NCBI RefSeq assembly: GCF_001578805.1
Contig: NZ_KQ969161.1
Span: 139,122-185,803 of the forward strand
Length of the DNA: 46,682 nt
Origin: Streptococcus sp. DD10
GTDB taxonomy: Bacteria; Bacillota; Bacilli; Lactobacillales; Streptococcaceae
Direction of reading: 5' to 3'
The notes below the pieces were generated by a model, which was not told the origin of the DNA, did not search any database, and was given only the letters and a program-made list of their open reading frames with translations. The translations under genes were made by a program, and so were the position numbers. Below, piece after piece: positions 39,281 to 46,682 of this stretch. How positions within the stretch are numbered: position 1 is the stretch's first letter; every line of letters starts with the position of its first letter.

Positions 39281-40303
39281 ATGAAAGCTGTTGTTGTAAA
39301 TTCTGAAGGAAATGGTGTTGAAATCGTTGCTAACAAGGAAATGCGTTCCCTTGAAACTGGCGAAGCACTCGTTGATATTGAGTACTGTGGTGTTTGCCAT
39401 ACAGACCTTCATGTCGCTCACGGTGATTTTGGTAAAGTTCCAGGTCGTATCCTTGGTCACGAAGGCATTGGTGTTGTAAAAGAACTGGCACCAGATGTAA
39501 AAAGCCTTAAAGTTGGCGATCGTGTCAGTGTGGCATGGTTCTTTGAAGGTTGTGGAACCTGTGAATACTGTACGACTGGTCGCGAAACGCTATGCCGCTC
39601 TGTAAAAAACGCTGGCTACTCAGTAGATGGGGGAATGGCTGAAAAATGTATCGTAACTGCTGATTATGCCGTAAAAGTCCCCGAAGGTCTAGATCCTGCA
39701 CAAGCTTCATCTATTACTTGTGCAGGAGTGACAACTTATAAGGCTATCAAAGAAGCTAAAGTAGAACCCGGTCAATGGGTAGTTATCTATGGTGCTGGGG
39801 GACTTGGAAACTTAGCTGTCCAATATGCTAAAAAAGTATTTAATGCTCATGTCATAGCTGTTGATATCAATCAAGACAAATTAGAACTTGCAAAAGAGGT
39901 TGGAGCTGATTTTACCATTAATGGAAAAGTAATTGAAGATGTCCCTGGCCTGATTAAAGAAAAAACAGACGGTGGAGCTCATTCTACCGTTGTGACAGCT
40001 GTTTCAAAAGTTGCCTTTAATCAGGCTGTTGACTCCGTTCGTGCGGGTGGTCGTGTCGTTGCTGTTGGTCTTCCATCAGAAATGATGGAATTAAGTATTG
40101 TAAAAACCGTTCTAGATGGTATCCAGGTAATCGGTTCTTTAGTGGGGACTCGTAAAGACTTAGAAGAAGCCTTCCAATTTGGGGCTGAAGGCCTCGTTGT
40201 ACCAGTAGTTCAAAAAAGACCTGTTGAAGAAGCTGTAGCTGTTTTTGACGAAATGGAGGCTGGCACTATCCAAGGTCGTATGGTTCTTGATTTTACAAAT
40301 TAG
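39281..40303 (+). CDS. adhP: Zinc-dependent alcohol dehydrogenase
   Basis: Medium-chain dehydrogenase interconverting ethanol and acetaldehyde with NAD(H). The 340-aa protein has catalytic zinc ligands C39 ([10 protein letters not shown]) and H60 with E61 (LGHEGIG). The structural zinc cysteines C91, C94, C97 and C105 are present, and the NAD loop is [17 protein letters not shown] precedes the ATG. It is a single-gene unit, probably part of fermentation redox balance and thus a sensible Rex target. Confidence 0.94.
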   Translation: MKAVVVNSEGNGVEIVANKEMRSLETGEALVDIEYCGVCHTDLHVAHGDFGKVPGRILGHEGIGVVKELAPDVKSLKVGDRVSVAWFFEGCGTCEYCTTGRETLCRSVKNAGYSVDGGMAEKCIVTADYAVKVPEGLDPAQASSITCAGVTTYKAIKEAKVEPGQWVVIYGAGGLGNLAVQYAKKVFNAHVIAVDINQDKLELAKEVGADFTINGKVIEDVPGLIKEKTDGGAHSTVVTAVSKVAFNQAVDSVRAGGRVVAVGLPSEMMELSIVKTVLDGIQVIGSLVGTRKDLEEAFQFGAEGLVVPVVQKRPVEEAVAVFDEMEAGTIQGRMVLDFTN

Positions 40304-41045
40304 GAGGTGGTTCTAATCTAGGCAATGCACCGTGTACTTATAAAAACTAGATGCCTTAAAGTTCTATCAGAAAAATGGAAACATCAAATTAAAAGTTACA
40401 ACTCAGATTCAATAGCCTAATAGATAGGAGATTCTGCTTAACCAAAATCAATAAATTTTTCTCAATTCCTTGTAAAAAATTATCAGTGGCAACATACAGT
40501 TCTGAAACATAGTCCAGCCTAATATGCATTATCACAATAATACATATTACAGAGGTTAATTACTATCTTTGTTCGATGTTCTATTTTCAAACTTTAAAGT
40601 TGACCGAAACAGAAAAAACATATTTTTTCTTACCTGCAGCCTCATACAGTCTCCCATATTGTTTGAGCTCTTCAGGCGTGGGAGGGAGAACTCTATTTAA
40701 TTAAAATGAGTTCTCCCTCCCATGCCTTTTTAGTTCATCATCACAATCTATCTTTCAATTTTTTGTTTAAATTAGCTACTTATAGACAATACTAGAATAC
40801 GGTCAAACAGGTAACATATAAAAACTAACCTTATCCACACAGATTCTCTGCATATTTCTAATCATTCTAACAAAAGAACTATCCTTCATCAATTATTTTT
40901 TCAGAAACTTTCAAATTTCGTTGGTAAAACGGCTTGCAAACATATATATATTACCAATTTTAATATACAAATATAAACTTATGACATAATTTTCTAAAGT
41001 TTGTATCTTTTTAATTATTTTTGATAGATATTTTTATGAAAGGGC
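40304..41045. other. Gene-free stretch between adhP and manL promoter
   Basis: About 740 bases with no convincing reading frame. It contains a 12-bp near-perfect inverted repeat (40521-40532 and 40537-40548) and a strong terminator (40675-40730). AT-rich DNA with ATATATAT near 40944 lies ahead of the man promoter. It could be degraded sequence or house a small RNA ending at the terminator. Confidence 0.5.
40675..40730 (+). terminator. Strong orphan terminator
   Basis: 19-bp stem (40675-40693 and 40708-40726, one G-U pair) with a 14-nt loop and TTTTT tail on the plus strand. It is 370 bases past adhP with no gene directly before it. Confidence 0.85.
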
Positions 41046-41074
41046 TTGACATTTTTTTGAAAACGTTTTATAAT
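41046..41074 (+). promoter_or_regulatory. manLMN promoter with embedded cre site
   Basis: Consensus TTGACA (41046-41051), a 17-base spacer and TATAAT (41069-41074). The sequence TTGAAAACGTTTTAT (41057-41071), inside the spacer and running into the -10, matches the cre consensus except one position. CcpA bound here would block RNA polymerase. The leader to the ATG at 41134 is about 53 bases. Confidence 0.85.
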
Positions 41075-41133
41075 CAGAAAGTCTTAAAATATTCTTAATT
41101 TAAGCCAAACATTTTATAAGGAGGAAGTCAATA

Positions 41134-42123
41134 ATGAGTATTGGAATCATTATTGCGAGTCACGGTGAGTTTGCTTCTGGGATCCACCAGTCTGGTTCAA
41201 TGATTTTCGGTGAGCAAGAGAAAGTTCAAGTTGTAACTTTTATGCCAAACGAAGGTCCAGACGATTTATACACAAAGTTTAACGACGCTGTGGCTGCTTT
41301 TGACGCAGAGGATGAAGTCTTGGTTTTGGCCGATCTTTGGAGCGGCTCTCCATTTAACCAAGCTAGCCGTGTTATGGGTGAGAACCCTGAGCATAAGTTT
41401 GCAATCATCACTGGTCTCAACCTGCCAATGCTTATCCAAGCCTATACTGAGCGTCTAATGGATGCTACTGCTGGGGTTGATAAGGTTGCGGCAAACATCA
41501 TCAAGGAAGCCAAGGACGGTATTAAGGCTCTTCCTGAAGAACTAAACCCAGCTGAAGAGGTTGCTCCTACTACTAGCGCTCCTGTAGCTCAAGCTGCTAT
41601 CCCTGAAGGAACTGTCATTGGTGACGGTAAACTAAAAATTAACCTTGCTCGTCTGGATACTCGTCTTCTACACGGACAAGTTGCAACTGCTTGGACACCT
41701 GCATCAAAAGCGGATCGTATCATTGTTGCTTCAGATGCCGTTGCTCAAGATGAGTTGCGTAAAGGGTTGATTAAGCAAGCTGCTCCAGCAGGTGTTCATG
41801 CCAATGTTGTTCCTATCAACAAGTTGATTGACGTTTCAAAAGATCCTCGTTTTGGTGAAACACATGCTCTTATCTTGTTTGAAACTGTTCAAGATGCTCT
41901 TCGCGCCGTTGAAGGTGGCGTTGAAATCAAAGAACTCAATGTTGGTTCTATGGCTCACTCAACTGGTAAAACAATGGTCAACAACGTATTGTCTATGGAT
42001 AAAGAGGACGTTGCTGCCTTTGAAAAATTGCGTGAATTGGGCGTCGAATTTGACGTTCGTAAGGTTCCAAACGACACACGCAAAGATTTGTTTGACTTAA
42101 TTGAAAAAGCAAACGTTCAATAA
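41134..42123 (+). CDS. manL: Mannose/glucose PTS EIIAB component
   Basis: Cytoplasmic phosphocarrier of the main glucose/mannose PTS in streptococci. The 329-aa protein has a IIA domain (about 1-130, phospho-His H10 in IASHGEF) and an Ala/Pro-rich linker (about 140-160). The IIB domain has phospho-His H180 ([11 protein letters not shown]). GGAGG precedes the ATG. First gene of manLMN. Confidence 0.97.
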   Translation: MSIGIIIASHGEFASGIHQSGSMIFGEQEKVQVVTFMPNEGPDDLYTKFNDAVAAFDAEDEVLVLADLWSGSPFNQASRVMGENPEHKFAIITGLNLPMLIQAYTERLMDATAGVDKVAANIIKEAKDGIKALPEELNPAEEVAPTTSAPVAQAAIPEGTVIGDGKLKINLARLDTRLLHGQVATAWTPASKADRIIVASDAVAQDELRKGLIKQAAPAGVHANVVPINKLIDVSKDPRFGETHALILFETVQDALRAVEGGVEIKELNVGSMAHSTGKTMVNNVLSMDKEDVAAFEKLRELGVEFDVRKVPNDTRKDLFDLIEKANVQ

Positions 42124-42162
42124 TTTATTACCATTTATTCAAAATAGAAAAGGAAGCAAACC

Positions 42163-42975
42163 ATGTCAGATATTTCAATTATTTCTGCTATCTTGGTTGT
42201 AGTTGTTGCCTTCTTAGCTGGTCTTGAAGGTATCCTCGACCAATTCCAATTCCACCAACCACTTGTTGCATGTACTCTTATTGGTCTTGTAACTGGTAAC
42301 CTCGAAGCAGGTGTGATGCTTGGTGGTTCCCTTCAAATGATTGCCCTTGCTTGGGCGAACATCGGGGCTGCCGTTGCACCTGATGCTGCCCTTGCCTCTG
42401 TTGCTGCTGCTATCATTTTGGTAAAAAGTGGTGACTTTACTCAACAAGGTATCGGGGTTGCGACTGCTACAGCTATCCCACTTGCCGTTGCTGGGCTCTT
42501 CTTGACCATGATTGTTCGTACTGTATCCGTTGGTCTTGTCCACACTGCTGACAACGCCGCAAAAGAAGGAAACATCGCTGGCGTTGAACGCGCTCACTTG
42601 TTTGCCCTTGTCCTTCAAGGTCTTCGTATCGCTGTTCCAGCAGCTCTCCTCCTTGCTATGCCTACTGAGGCTGTTCAAGGCGTACTAAACTTGATGCCAG
42701 AATGGCTCAAAGGCGGTATGGCTGTTGGTGGTGGTATGGTTGTTGCCGTTGGTTACGCTATGGTTATCAACATGATGGCAACTCGTGAAGTATGGCCATT
42801 CTTCGCACTTGGTTTTGCTTTTGCGGCCGTAACTGACTTCACCCTTATCGCTCTTGGTACTATCGGTGTTGCTATCGCCTTTATTTACCTCAACCTTTCA
42901 AAACAAGGTGGTAACGGTGGCGGAACTGCTTCAGGTTCTGGCGATCCTATCGGCGACATCCTTGAAGACTACTAG
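42163..42975 (+). CDS. manM: Mannose/glucose PTS EIIC component
   Basis: 270-aa membrane channel subunit of the mannose-type PTS. It has many hydrophobic helices starting with ISAILVVVVAFLAGLEGIL, and the family stretch VMLGGSLQMIALAWANIGAAVAPD. It works with ManN to move the sugar. In related systems the IIC/IID pair is also the receptor for class IIa bacteriocins. Ribosome site AAAGGAAG. Confidence 0.97.
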   Translation: MSDISIISAILVVVVAFLAGLEGILDQFQFHQPLVACTLIGLVTGNLEAGVMLGGSLQMIALAWANIGAAVAPDAALASVAAAIILVKSGDFTQQGIGVATATAIPLAVAGLFLTMIVRTVSVGLVHTADNAAKEGNIAGVERAHLFALVLQGLRIAVPAALLLAMPTEAVQGVLNLMPEWLKGGMAVGGGMVVAVGYAMVINMMATREVWPFFALGFAFAAVTDFTLIALGTIGVAIAFIYLNLSKQGGNGGGTASGSGDPIGDILEDY

Positions 42976-42989
42976 AAAGGGGAAGACTC

Positions 42990-43901
42990 ATGGCTGAAAA
43001 AATTCAATTATCAAAATCAGATCGCCAAAAAGTTTGGTGGCGTTCACAATTCTTGCAAGGTTCATGGAACTATGAGCGTATGCAAAACCTGGGTTGGGCT
43101 TATGCTTTGATCCCAGCTATCAAGAAACTATACTCTTCAAAAGAAGACCAAGCTGCTGCCCTTGAGCGTCACTTGGAGTTCTTCAACACACACCCATACG
43201 TTGCAGCTCCTATCATGGGAGTTACCCTTGCCCTTGAAGAAGAAAAGGCAAACGGTACTGAAATTGATGATGCAGCTATCCAAGGGGTGAAAATCGGTAT
43301 GATGGGACCTCTTGCTGGTATCGGTGACCCAGTCTTCTGGTTTACAGTTCGTCCTATCCTTGGTGCCCTTGGTGCCTCACTCGCTTCAGCTGGTAACATC
43401 ATGGGACCAATCATCTTCTTCCTTGGTTGGAACATCATCCGTATGGCCTTCCTATGGTACACTCAAGAATTTGGTTACCGTGCTGGTTCTGAAATTACTA
43501 AGGATATGTCTGGTGGTATCTTGAAAGACATCACTAAAGGTGCATCTATCCTTGGTATGTTCATCCTGGCCGTTTTGGTAGAACGTTGGGTATCGATCAA
43601 CTTCACTATCGACTTACCAGCTAAACAACTCTCAGAAGGTGCTTATGTCATCTTCCCAGAAGGACCTGTAACAGGTGCTGAGTTAAAAGGCATTATCGGT
43701 CAAGCGATGAGCGGTATGAGCTTGGATCAAGTTCAAGCACAATCTCTTCAAAACCAATTGAATTCATTGATTCCAGGTTTGATGGGACTACTCCTTACTT
43801 TCCTTTGCATGTGGTTGCTTAAGAAAAAAGTTTCTCCAATCACAATCATCATCGGATTGTTCATCGTAGGTATTGCGGCTCGTTTCTTTGGAATCATGTA
43901 A
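42990..43901 (+). CDS. manN: Mannose/glucose PTS EIID component
   Basis: 303-aa IID subunit. The N-terminal half is mostly cytosolic, with the family signature FNTHPYVAAPIMGVTLALEE and MGPLAGIGDPVFW. Hydrophobic helices near the C terminus include LMGLLLTFLCMWLL and ITIIIGLFIVGIAARF. It follows manM by 14 bases and ends the operon with a terminator. Confidence 0.97.
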   Translation: MAEKIQLSKSDRQKVWWRSQFLQGSWNYERMQNLGWAYALIPAIKKLYSSKEDQAAALERHLEFFNTHPYVAAPIMGVTLALEEEKANGTEIDDAAIQGVKIGMMGPLAGIGDPVFWFTVRPILGALGASLASAGNIMGPIIFFLGWNIIRMAFLWYTQEFGYRAGSEITKDMSGGILKDITKGASILGMFILAVLVERWVSINFTIDLPAKQLSEGAYVIFPEGPVTGAELKGIIGQAMSGMSLDQVQAQSLQNQLNSLIPGLMGLLLTFLCMWLLKKKVSPITIIIGLFIVGIAARFFGIM

Positions 43902-43907
43902 TCTACC

Positions 43908-43935
43908 AAAAGAGTTTCCTCTCGGAAACTCTTTT
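43908..43935 (+). terminator. Terminator after manLMN
   Basis: Perfect 12-bp stem AAAAGAGTTTCC/GGAAACTCTTTT (43908-43919 and 43924-43935) with a TCTC loop. A promoter begins immediately after it. Confidence 0.85.
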
Positions 43936-43936
43936 A

Positions 43937-43945
43937 TGGTATAAT
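43937..43945 (+). promoter_or_regulatory. Extended -10 promoter of manO
   Basis: TGGTATAAT directly after the man terminator. The weak -35 would fall within the terminator stem. Transcription would begin about 20 bases before the manO ATG. Confidence 0.6.
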
Positions 43946-43972
43946 AATTTAAAAAACAAAAAGTGAGAAATT

Positions 43973-44347
43973 ATGGCACAATCTTTAAATAAATCGGTGG
44001 AATTGCAAACAACTGGTGTATCCTACATGGCCATTGGAGGTAAGGTCGGAAAATTCCTAGTTGGTGAAACAGCTTTAGAATTTTACCCTGATGTCAATGT
44101 CGAACAGTTTATTCAAATTCCTTGGACAGCCATTAAACAAGTCGGAGCTAATGTTTCTGGTCGCAAGGTCAGTCGCCACTTTGAAATTTTTACTGACCAA
44201 GGCAAATTCCTCTTTGCATCAAAAGACTCCGGGAAAATCCTCAAAATTGCCCGTAGCTATATCGGTAACGATAATGTGATCAAACTACCAACTCTGGTTC
44301 AGATTCTTGGGAAAAAGATTAAAAATTTATTTTCTAGAAATAAATAG
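43973..44347 (+). CDS. manO: DUF956 protein ManO
   Basis: 124-aa soluble protein of the DUF956 family that regularly follows mannose PTS operons (ManO). Recognisable segments are GVSYMAIGGKVGKFLVGETALEFYPD and ISRSYIGNDN-like SYIGNDNVIKLP, and the C terminus is basic. A regulatory role toward the PTS has been proposed from context, not shown here. It has its own promoter and terminator. Confidence 0.9.
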   Translation: MAQSLNKSVELQTTGVSYMAIGGKVGKFLVGETALEFYPDVNVEQFIQIPWTAIKQVGANVSGRKVSRHFEIFTDQGKFLFASKDSGKILKIARSYIGNDNVIKLPTLVQILGKKIKNLFSRNK

Positions 44348-44371
44348 AAATAAGGGTGTCTACCCTTATTT
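44348..44371 (+). terminator. Terminator after manO
   Basis: AAATAAGGGT (44348-44357) pairs with ACCCTTATTT (44362-44371) around GTCT, immediately after the stop codon. The tail TGC is weakly U-rich. Confidence 0.7.
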
Positions 44372-44542
44372 TGCTATATCTCTATCACTCATAGCTCTAC
44401 CTCTTGGTCATGACTGGCAATAGTTGCCTTACACAGAGGATTTTGAATCGTTTACCTTACACAGTCAAGAAATTCTTGGGCTTACTAGTGATTATTGACT
44501 ACTCCTGGTGTCAGGCTTTCCTTCCAGGTTTTAGCTACATGA

Positions 44543-44770
44543 ACTGCATCAGAGGTCAAGGTAACAGACCTTACCAAACAATTAGATATCAACTCAGGTA
44601 CTTTTTACCTATACTTTTTAAATATCCCAAATGCTATTAAGGAGCTAGACAAGCGGCTGATTGCACCTATGATAGTTACCATTAAAAAGAGCCATCCTGC
44701 CAGCCTCATGGCTGAAGTCCCTTACCAAACCCGTCATCAATCTCCTTTTCAATTAGCAGGCATAGTTTAA
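44543..44770 (+). pseudogene. Decayed TetR-family regulator fragment
   Basis: A 75-codon open frame following a TGA and ending TAA reads SEVKVTDLTKQLDINSGTFYLYF, the typical TetR/AcrR helix-turn-helix (DLT..L.I..GTFY.YF). About 40 more residues follow with no start codon or ribosome site. The N-terminal helix is missing or lies out of frame upstream (a 78-codon frame 44404-44640 in another phase). The ligand domain is lost. It is best read as the remains of a regulator gene between manO and serS. Confidence 0.55.
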
Positions 44771-44798
44771 AGCTTTTATAAAAAAATGAAAATTTTAT

Positions 44799-44827
44799 TT
44801 GCAAAAAAAAACAAAATCTAGTATAAT
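44799..44827 (+). promoter_or_regulatory. serS promoter
   Basis: TTGCAA (44799-44804), a 17-base spacer and TATAAT (44822-44827), with start predicted near 44834, just ahead of the T-box leader. Confidence 0.75.
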
Positions 44828-44833
44828 CAGTAC

Positions 44834-45010
44834 AACGGATAAGTAGGTTATACCTTTCTTTCAGAAAGTCTGCGGTTGCTGTGAGCAGATAGAAGGGATA
44901 AGTGAAATTCTACCGTTAAAAACAATTACATACAGAATCAAGTGCACATCTGTGAAGTTGGATGGAACCGTGGCCCTGCCACTCCAACGCTTTGACAGGT
45001 GTGCTTTTTG
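44834..45010 (+). promoter_or_regulatory. T-box leader of serS (uncharged tRNA-Ser sensor)
   Basis: Long structured leader with the AGTA element of stem I (near 44841), a specifier candidate TCT followed by A (44909-44911, Ser codon) and the T-box core GATGGAACCGTGG (44961-44973). A terminator stem GCACATCTGT/ACAGGTGTGC (44943-44952 and 44995-45004) ends in TTTTT. Uncharged tRNA-Ser would pair with the specifier and the TGGA bulge and stabilise the antiterminator, raising serS expression on serine starvation. Confidence 0.9.
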
Positions 45011-45027
45011 TTATAAAGGAGAATTCA

Positions 45028-46305
45028 ATGTTAGATATCAAACGCATCCGGACAGACTTTGAGGCTGTCGCTGAAAAATTAGCCACTCGTGGTGTAGACC
45101 CAGCAATCTTAAACGAGATGAAAGAAATCGACGCCAAGCGTCGGGATATCTTGGTCAAGGTTGAAAACTTGAAAGCTGAACGCAATACTGTTTCAGCTGA
45201 AATTGCCCAAGCTAAACGTAACAAGGAAAACGCAGACGACAAAATCGCTGCTATGCAGGCTCTTTCTGCTGAGGTAAAAATTCTCGATGCTGAATTGGCG
45301 ACGATCGATGCTAAATTGACAGAATTTACCACAACCCTGCCAAACATCCCAGCTGATACCGTACCAATCGGTGCTGATGAAGACGATAATGTGGAGGTTC
45401 GCCGTTGGGGTACTCCTCGTGAATTTGATTTTGAAGCCAAAGCCCATTGGGACTTGGGAGAAGACTTGGATATCTTGGACTGGGAGCGTGGTGCCAAGGT
45501 TACAGGAGCTCGTTTCCTTTTCTACAAAGGCCTTGGTGCTCGCTTGGAACGGGCTATCTACAACTTTATGCTGGATGAGCATGGAAAAGAAGGCTACACA
45601 GAGGTCATCACGCCTTACCTGGTCAACCATGACTCTATGTTTGGTACAGGTCAATATCCAAAATTCAAAGAAGATACCTTTGAATTGACTGATACCAACT
45701 TCGTCCTTATTCCAACTGCGGAAGTTCCTTTGACCAACTACTATCGCGACGAAATTATTGACGGAAAAGATTTGCCTATCTACTTTACAGCCATGAGTCC
45801 ATCCTTCCGTTCTGAAGCTGGTTCTGCTGGTCGTGACACTCGTGGTCTTATTCGCCTTCACCAATTCCATAAGGTAGAAATGGTGAAATTTGCAAAACCA
45901 GAAGAGTCTTACGAGGAATTGGAAAAAATGACAGCCAACGCTGAAAACATCCTTCAAAAACTGAACTTGCCTTACCGAGTCGTTGCACTCTCAACTGGAG
46001 ACATGGGCTTCTCAGCTGCCAAAACCTATGACTTGGAAGTTTGGATCCCCGCACAGAACACCTATCGTGAAATTTCTAGCTGTTCCAATACGGAAGATTT
46101 CCAAGCACGTCGGGCTCAAATCCGTTATCGGGACGAAGCAGATGGCAAAGTCAAACTTCTTCACACCTTGAACGGTTCTGGGCTTGCCGTTGGTCGTACG
46201 GTTGCGGCTATCCTTGAAAACTACCAAAATGCAGATGGTTCTGTGACTATCCCTGAGGTTCTTCGTCCTTACATGGGTGGACTTGAAGTCATCAAACCTT
46301 CTTAA
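45028..46305 (+). CDS. serS: Seryl-tRNA synthetase
   Basis: Class II synthetase charging tRNA-Ser. The 425-aa protein has an N-terminal antiparallel coiled-coil arm (about 30-100) that binds the long variable arm of tRNA-Ser. Motif 2 is visible as [21 protein letters not shown] and motif 3 as [19 protein letters not shown] begin at ATG 45028 ([11 protein letters not shown]), behind AAAGGAG. The longer frame from 44962 runs through the T-box. A terminator follows. Confidence 0.98.
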   Translation: MLDIKRIRTDFEAVAEKLATRGVDPAILNEMKEIDAKRRDILVKVENLKAERNTVSAEIAQAKRNKENADDKIAAMQALSAEVKILDAELATIDAKLTEFTTTLPNIPADTVPIGADEDDNVEVRRWGTPREFDFEAKAHWDLGEDLDILDWERGAKVTGARFLFYKGLGARLERAIYNFMLDEHGKEGYTEVITPYLVNHDSMFGTGQYPKFKEDTFELTDTNFVLIPTAEVPLTNYYRDEIIDGKDLPIYFTAMSPSFRSEAGSAGRDTRGLIRLHQFHKVEMVKFAKPEESYEELEKMTANAENILQKLNLPYRVVALSTGDMGFSAAKTYDLEVWIPAQNTYREISSCSNTEDFQARRAQIRYRDEADGKVKLLHTLNGSGLAVGRTVAAILENYQNADGSVTIPEVLRPYMGGLEVIKPS

Positions 46306-46314
46306 TTCCTAATA

Positions 46315-46356
46315 AGTGAGTTTCCACTTTCCTTTCCGGTGGGAACCCACTTTTTT
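46315..46356 (+). terminator. Terminator after serS
   Basis: AGTGAGTTTCCAC (46315-46327) against GTGGGAACCCACT (46339-46351) with one mismatch and one G-U pair, followed by TTTTT. Confidence 0.75.
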
Positions 46357-46452
46357 GATTGTCAAAAATACTGCACCTTTCTCCAGAATATTTCTACTCC
46401 CTAAAATTCTGCAGCAAACTTGAAAATAAGGTGCGGACAGCCCAAAGCACCA

Positions 46453-46626
46453 TTATGAGATTACAGACAGGAATATTGTCAGTTTAAAGAGATTGTTGAA
46501 GGGGATAACCTCTAATACTCTTCGAAAATCACGCACATCTCGATTACGACGCCCCCTCCTGTCCATCTTGTAGCGGTTAAATGAGCAAGTACGACTTCCA
46601 GAAAGCCTCTCAATTCCCTGTATCAT
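46453..46626 (-). CDS. Short basic reading frame of uncertain status
   Basis: A 57-codon minus-strand frame from ATG 46626 is rich in Arg (SFNRYKMDRRGRRNRDVRDFRR) and ends with a hydrophobic stretch. The upstream GGTGA is a weak ribosome site. Its middle overlaps a BOX-A-like 16-mer, so it may be a chance frame inside repeated or remnant DNA. I do not recognise a family. Confidence 0.25.
   Translation of the reverse strand: MIQGIERLSGSRTCSFNRYKMDRRGRRNRDVRDFRRVLEVIPFNNLFKLTIFLSVIS
46515..46530 (+). repeat. BOX-A-like fragment
   Basis: ATACTCTTCGAAAATC (46515-46530) equals the first 16 bases of the pneumococcal BOX boxA module as I remember it. The following bases diverge, so only the edge of an element, or a degraded copy, is present. 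No other feature is clear in 46357-46682. Confidence 0.45.
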
Positions 46627-46682
46627 TCACCGGAAAATTACCCAAAAACTGATAGAGCAACACTCCATGACCGCCATTGCTG

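Noticed and set aside
39173-39460. 95-codon minus-strand frame over the adhP start and promoter
   Set aside because: Antisense to the adhP start, and it would cross the adhP promoter. No ribosome site.
42214-42678. 154-codon minus-strand frame in manM
   Set aside because: Antisense shadow. The composition is a mirror of the transmembrane codons.
44962-45027. Longer serS start
   Set aside because: It would translate the T-box antiterminator. ATG 45028 has AAAGGAG and the family N terminus.
45193-45957. 254-codon minus-strand frame inside serS
   Set aside because: Antisense shadow of a conserved gene, with no ribosome site or recognisable domain.

Overview
The window looks like a chromosomal segment of a Mitis-group Streptococcus (S. 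mitis/oralis type). The evidence is low GC, AAGGAG ribosome sites, extended -10 promoters (TGGTATAAT recurs) and gene blocks I know from S. pneumoniae: tre, greA-mltG-murC, nrdR-dnaB-dnaI-der, rpoE/pyrG, ecsAB-ccrZ-trmB, manLMN-manO-serS. The species call is inference. Nearly everything is core housekeeping. I found no CRISPR array, prophage, rRNA or defence island, and no clearly new multi-gene system.

Layout. 1-4.8 kb: trehalose uptake and cleavage (treC, treP) with divergent treR and a cre site. 4.9-13.9 kb, minus strand: greA, mltG (frame-broken), two tandem acetyltransferases, murC, a disordered charged protein and an SNF2 helicase. 14.0-15.0 kb: an IS30-type element with an internally shortened transposase. 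15.1-17.9 kb: Trk/Ktr potassium uptake, with the trkA frame broken. 18.1-18.5 kb: an orphan receiver domain. 18.9-23.4 kb: nrdR-dnaB-dnaI-nitroreductase-der, reading leftward. 24.0-29.1 kb: tig, rpoE, a B3/4 protein, pyrG behind a CTP-type attenuator, and tRNA-Leu. 29.4-32.7 kb: ecsA (frame-broken)-ecsB-ccrZ-trmB, divergent from hit across a perfect 32-bp palindrome that carries both -10 boxes. 33.5-38 kb: LCP protein, acetyltransferase, tsaE, a purine permease and a DUF1361 membrane protein. 38.1-46.3 kb, plus strand: HAD phosphatase, adhP, the mannose PTS manLMN with manO, a decayed TetR-like fragment, and serS behind a T-box leader.

How the parts relate. Sugar genes (tre, man) carry cre sites, so CcpA control is expected. 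Translation and nucleotide genes use RNA-level control: a T-box for serS and an initial-GGG attenuator for pyrG. Wall and division genes (mltG, murC, LCP, ccrZ) are scattered through the window.

The most notable observation is three genes (mltG, trkA, ecsA) broken by an apparent one-base shortage in an A/T homopolymer. Each is restored by one extra base or a -1 shift. In ecsA the site is a canonical A_AAA_AAG slippery heptamer in the correct phase. Homopolymer sequencing error is the leading explanation. Recoding or transcript slippage is the interesting alternative.
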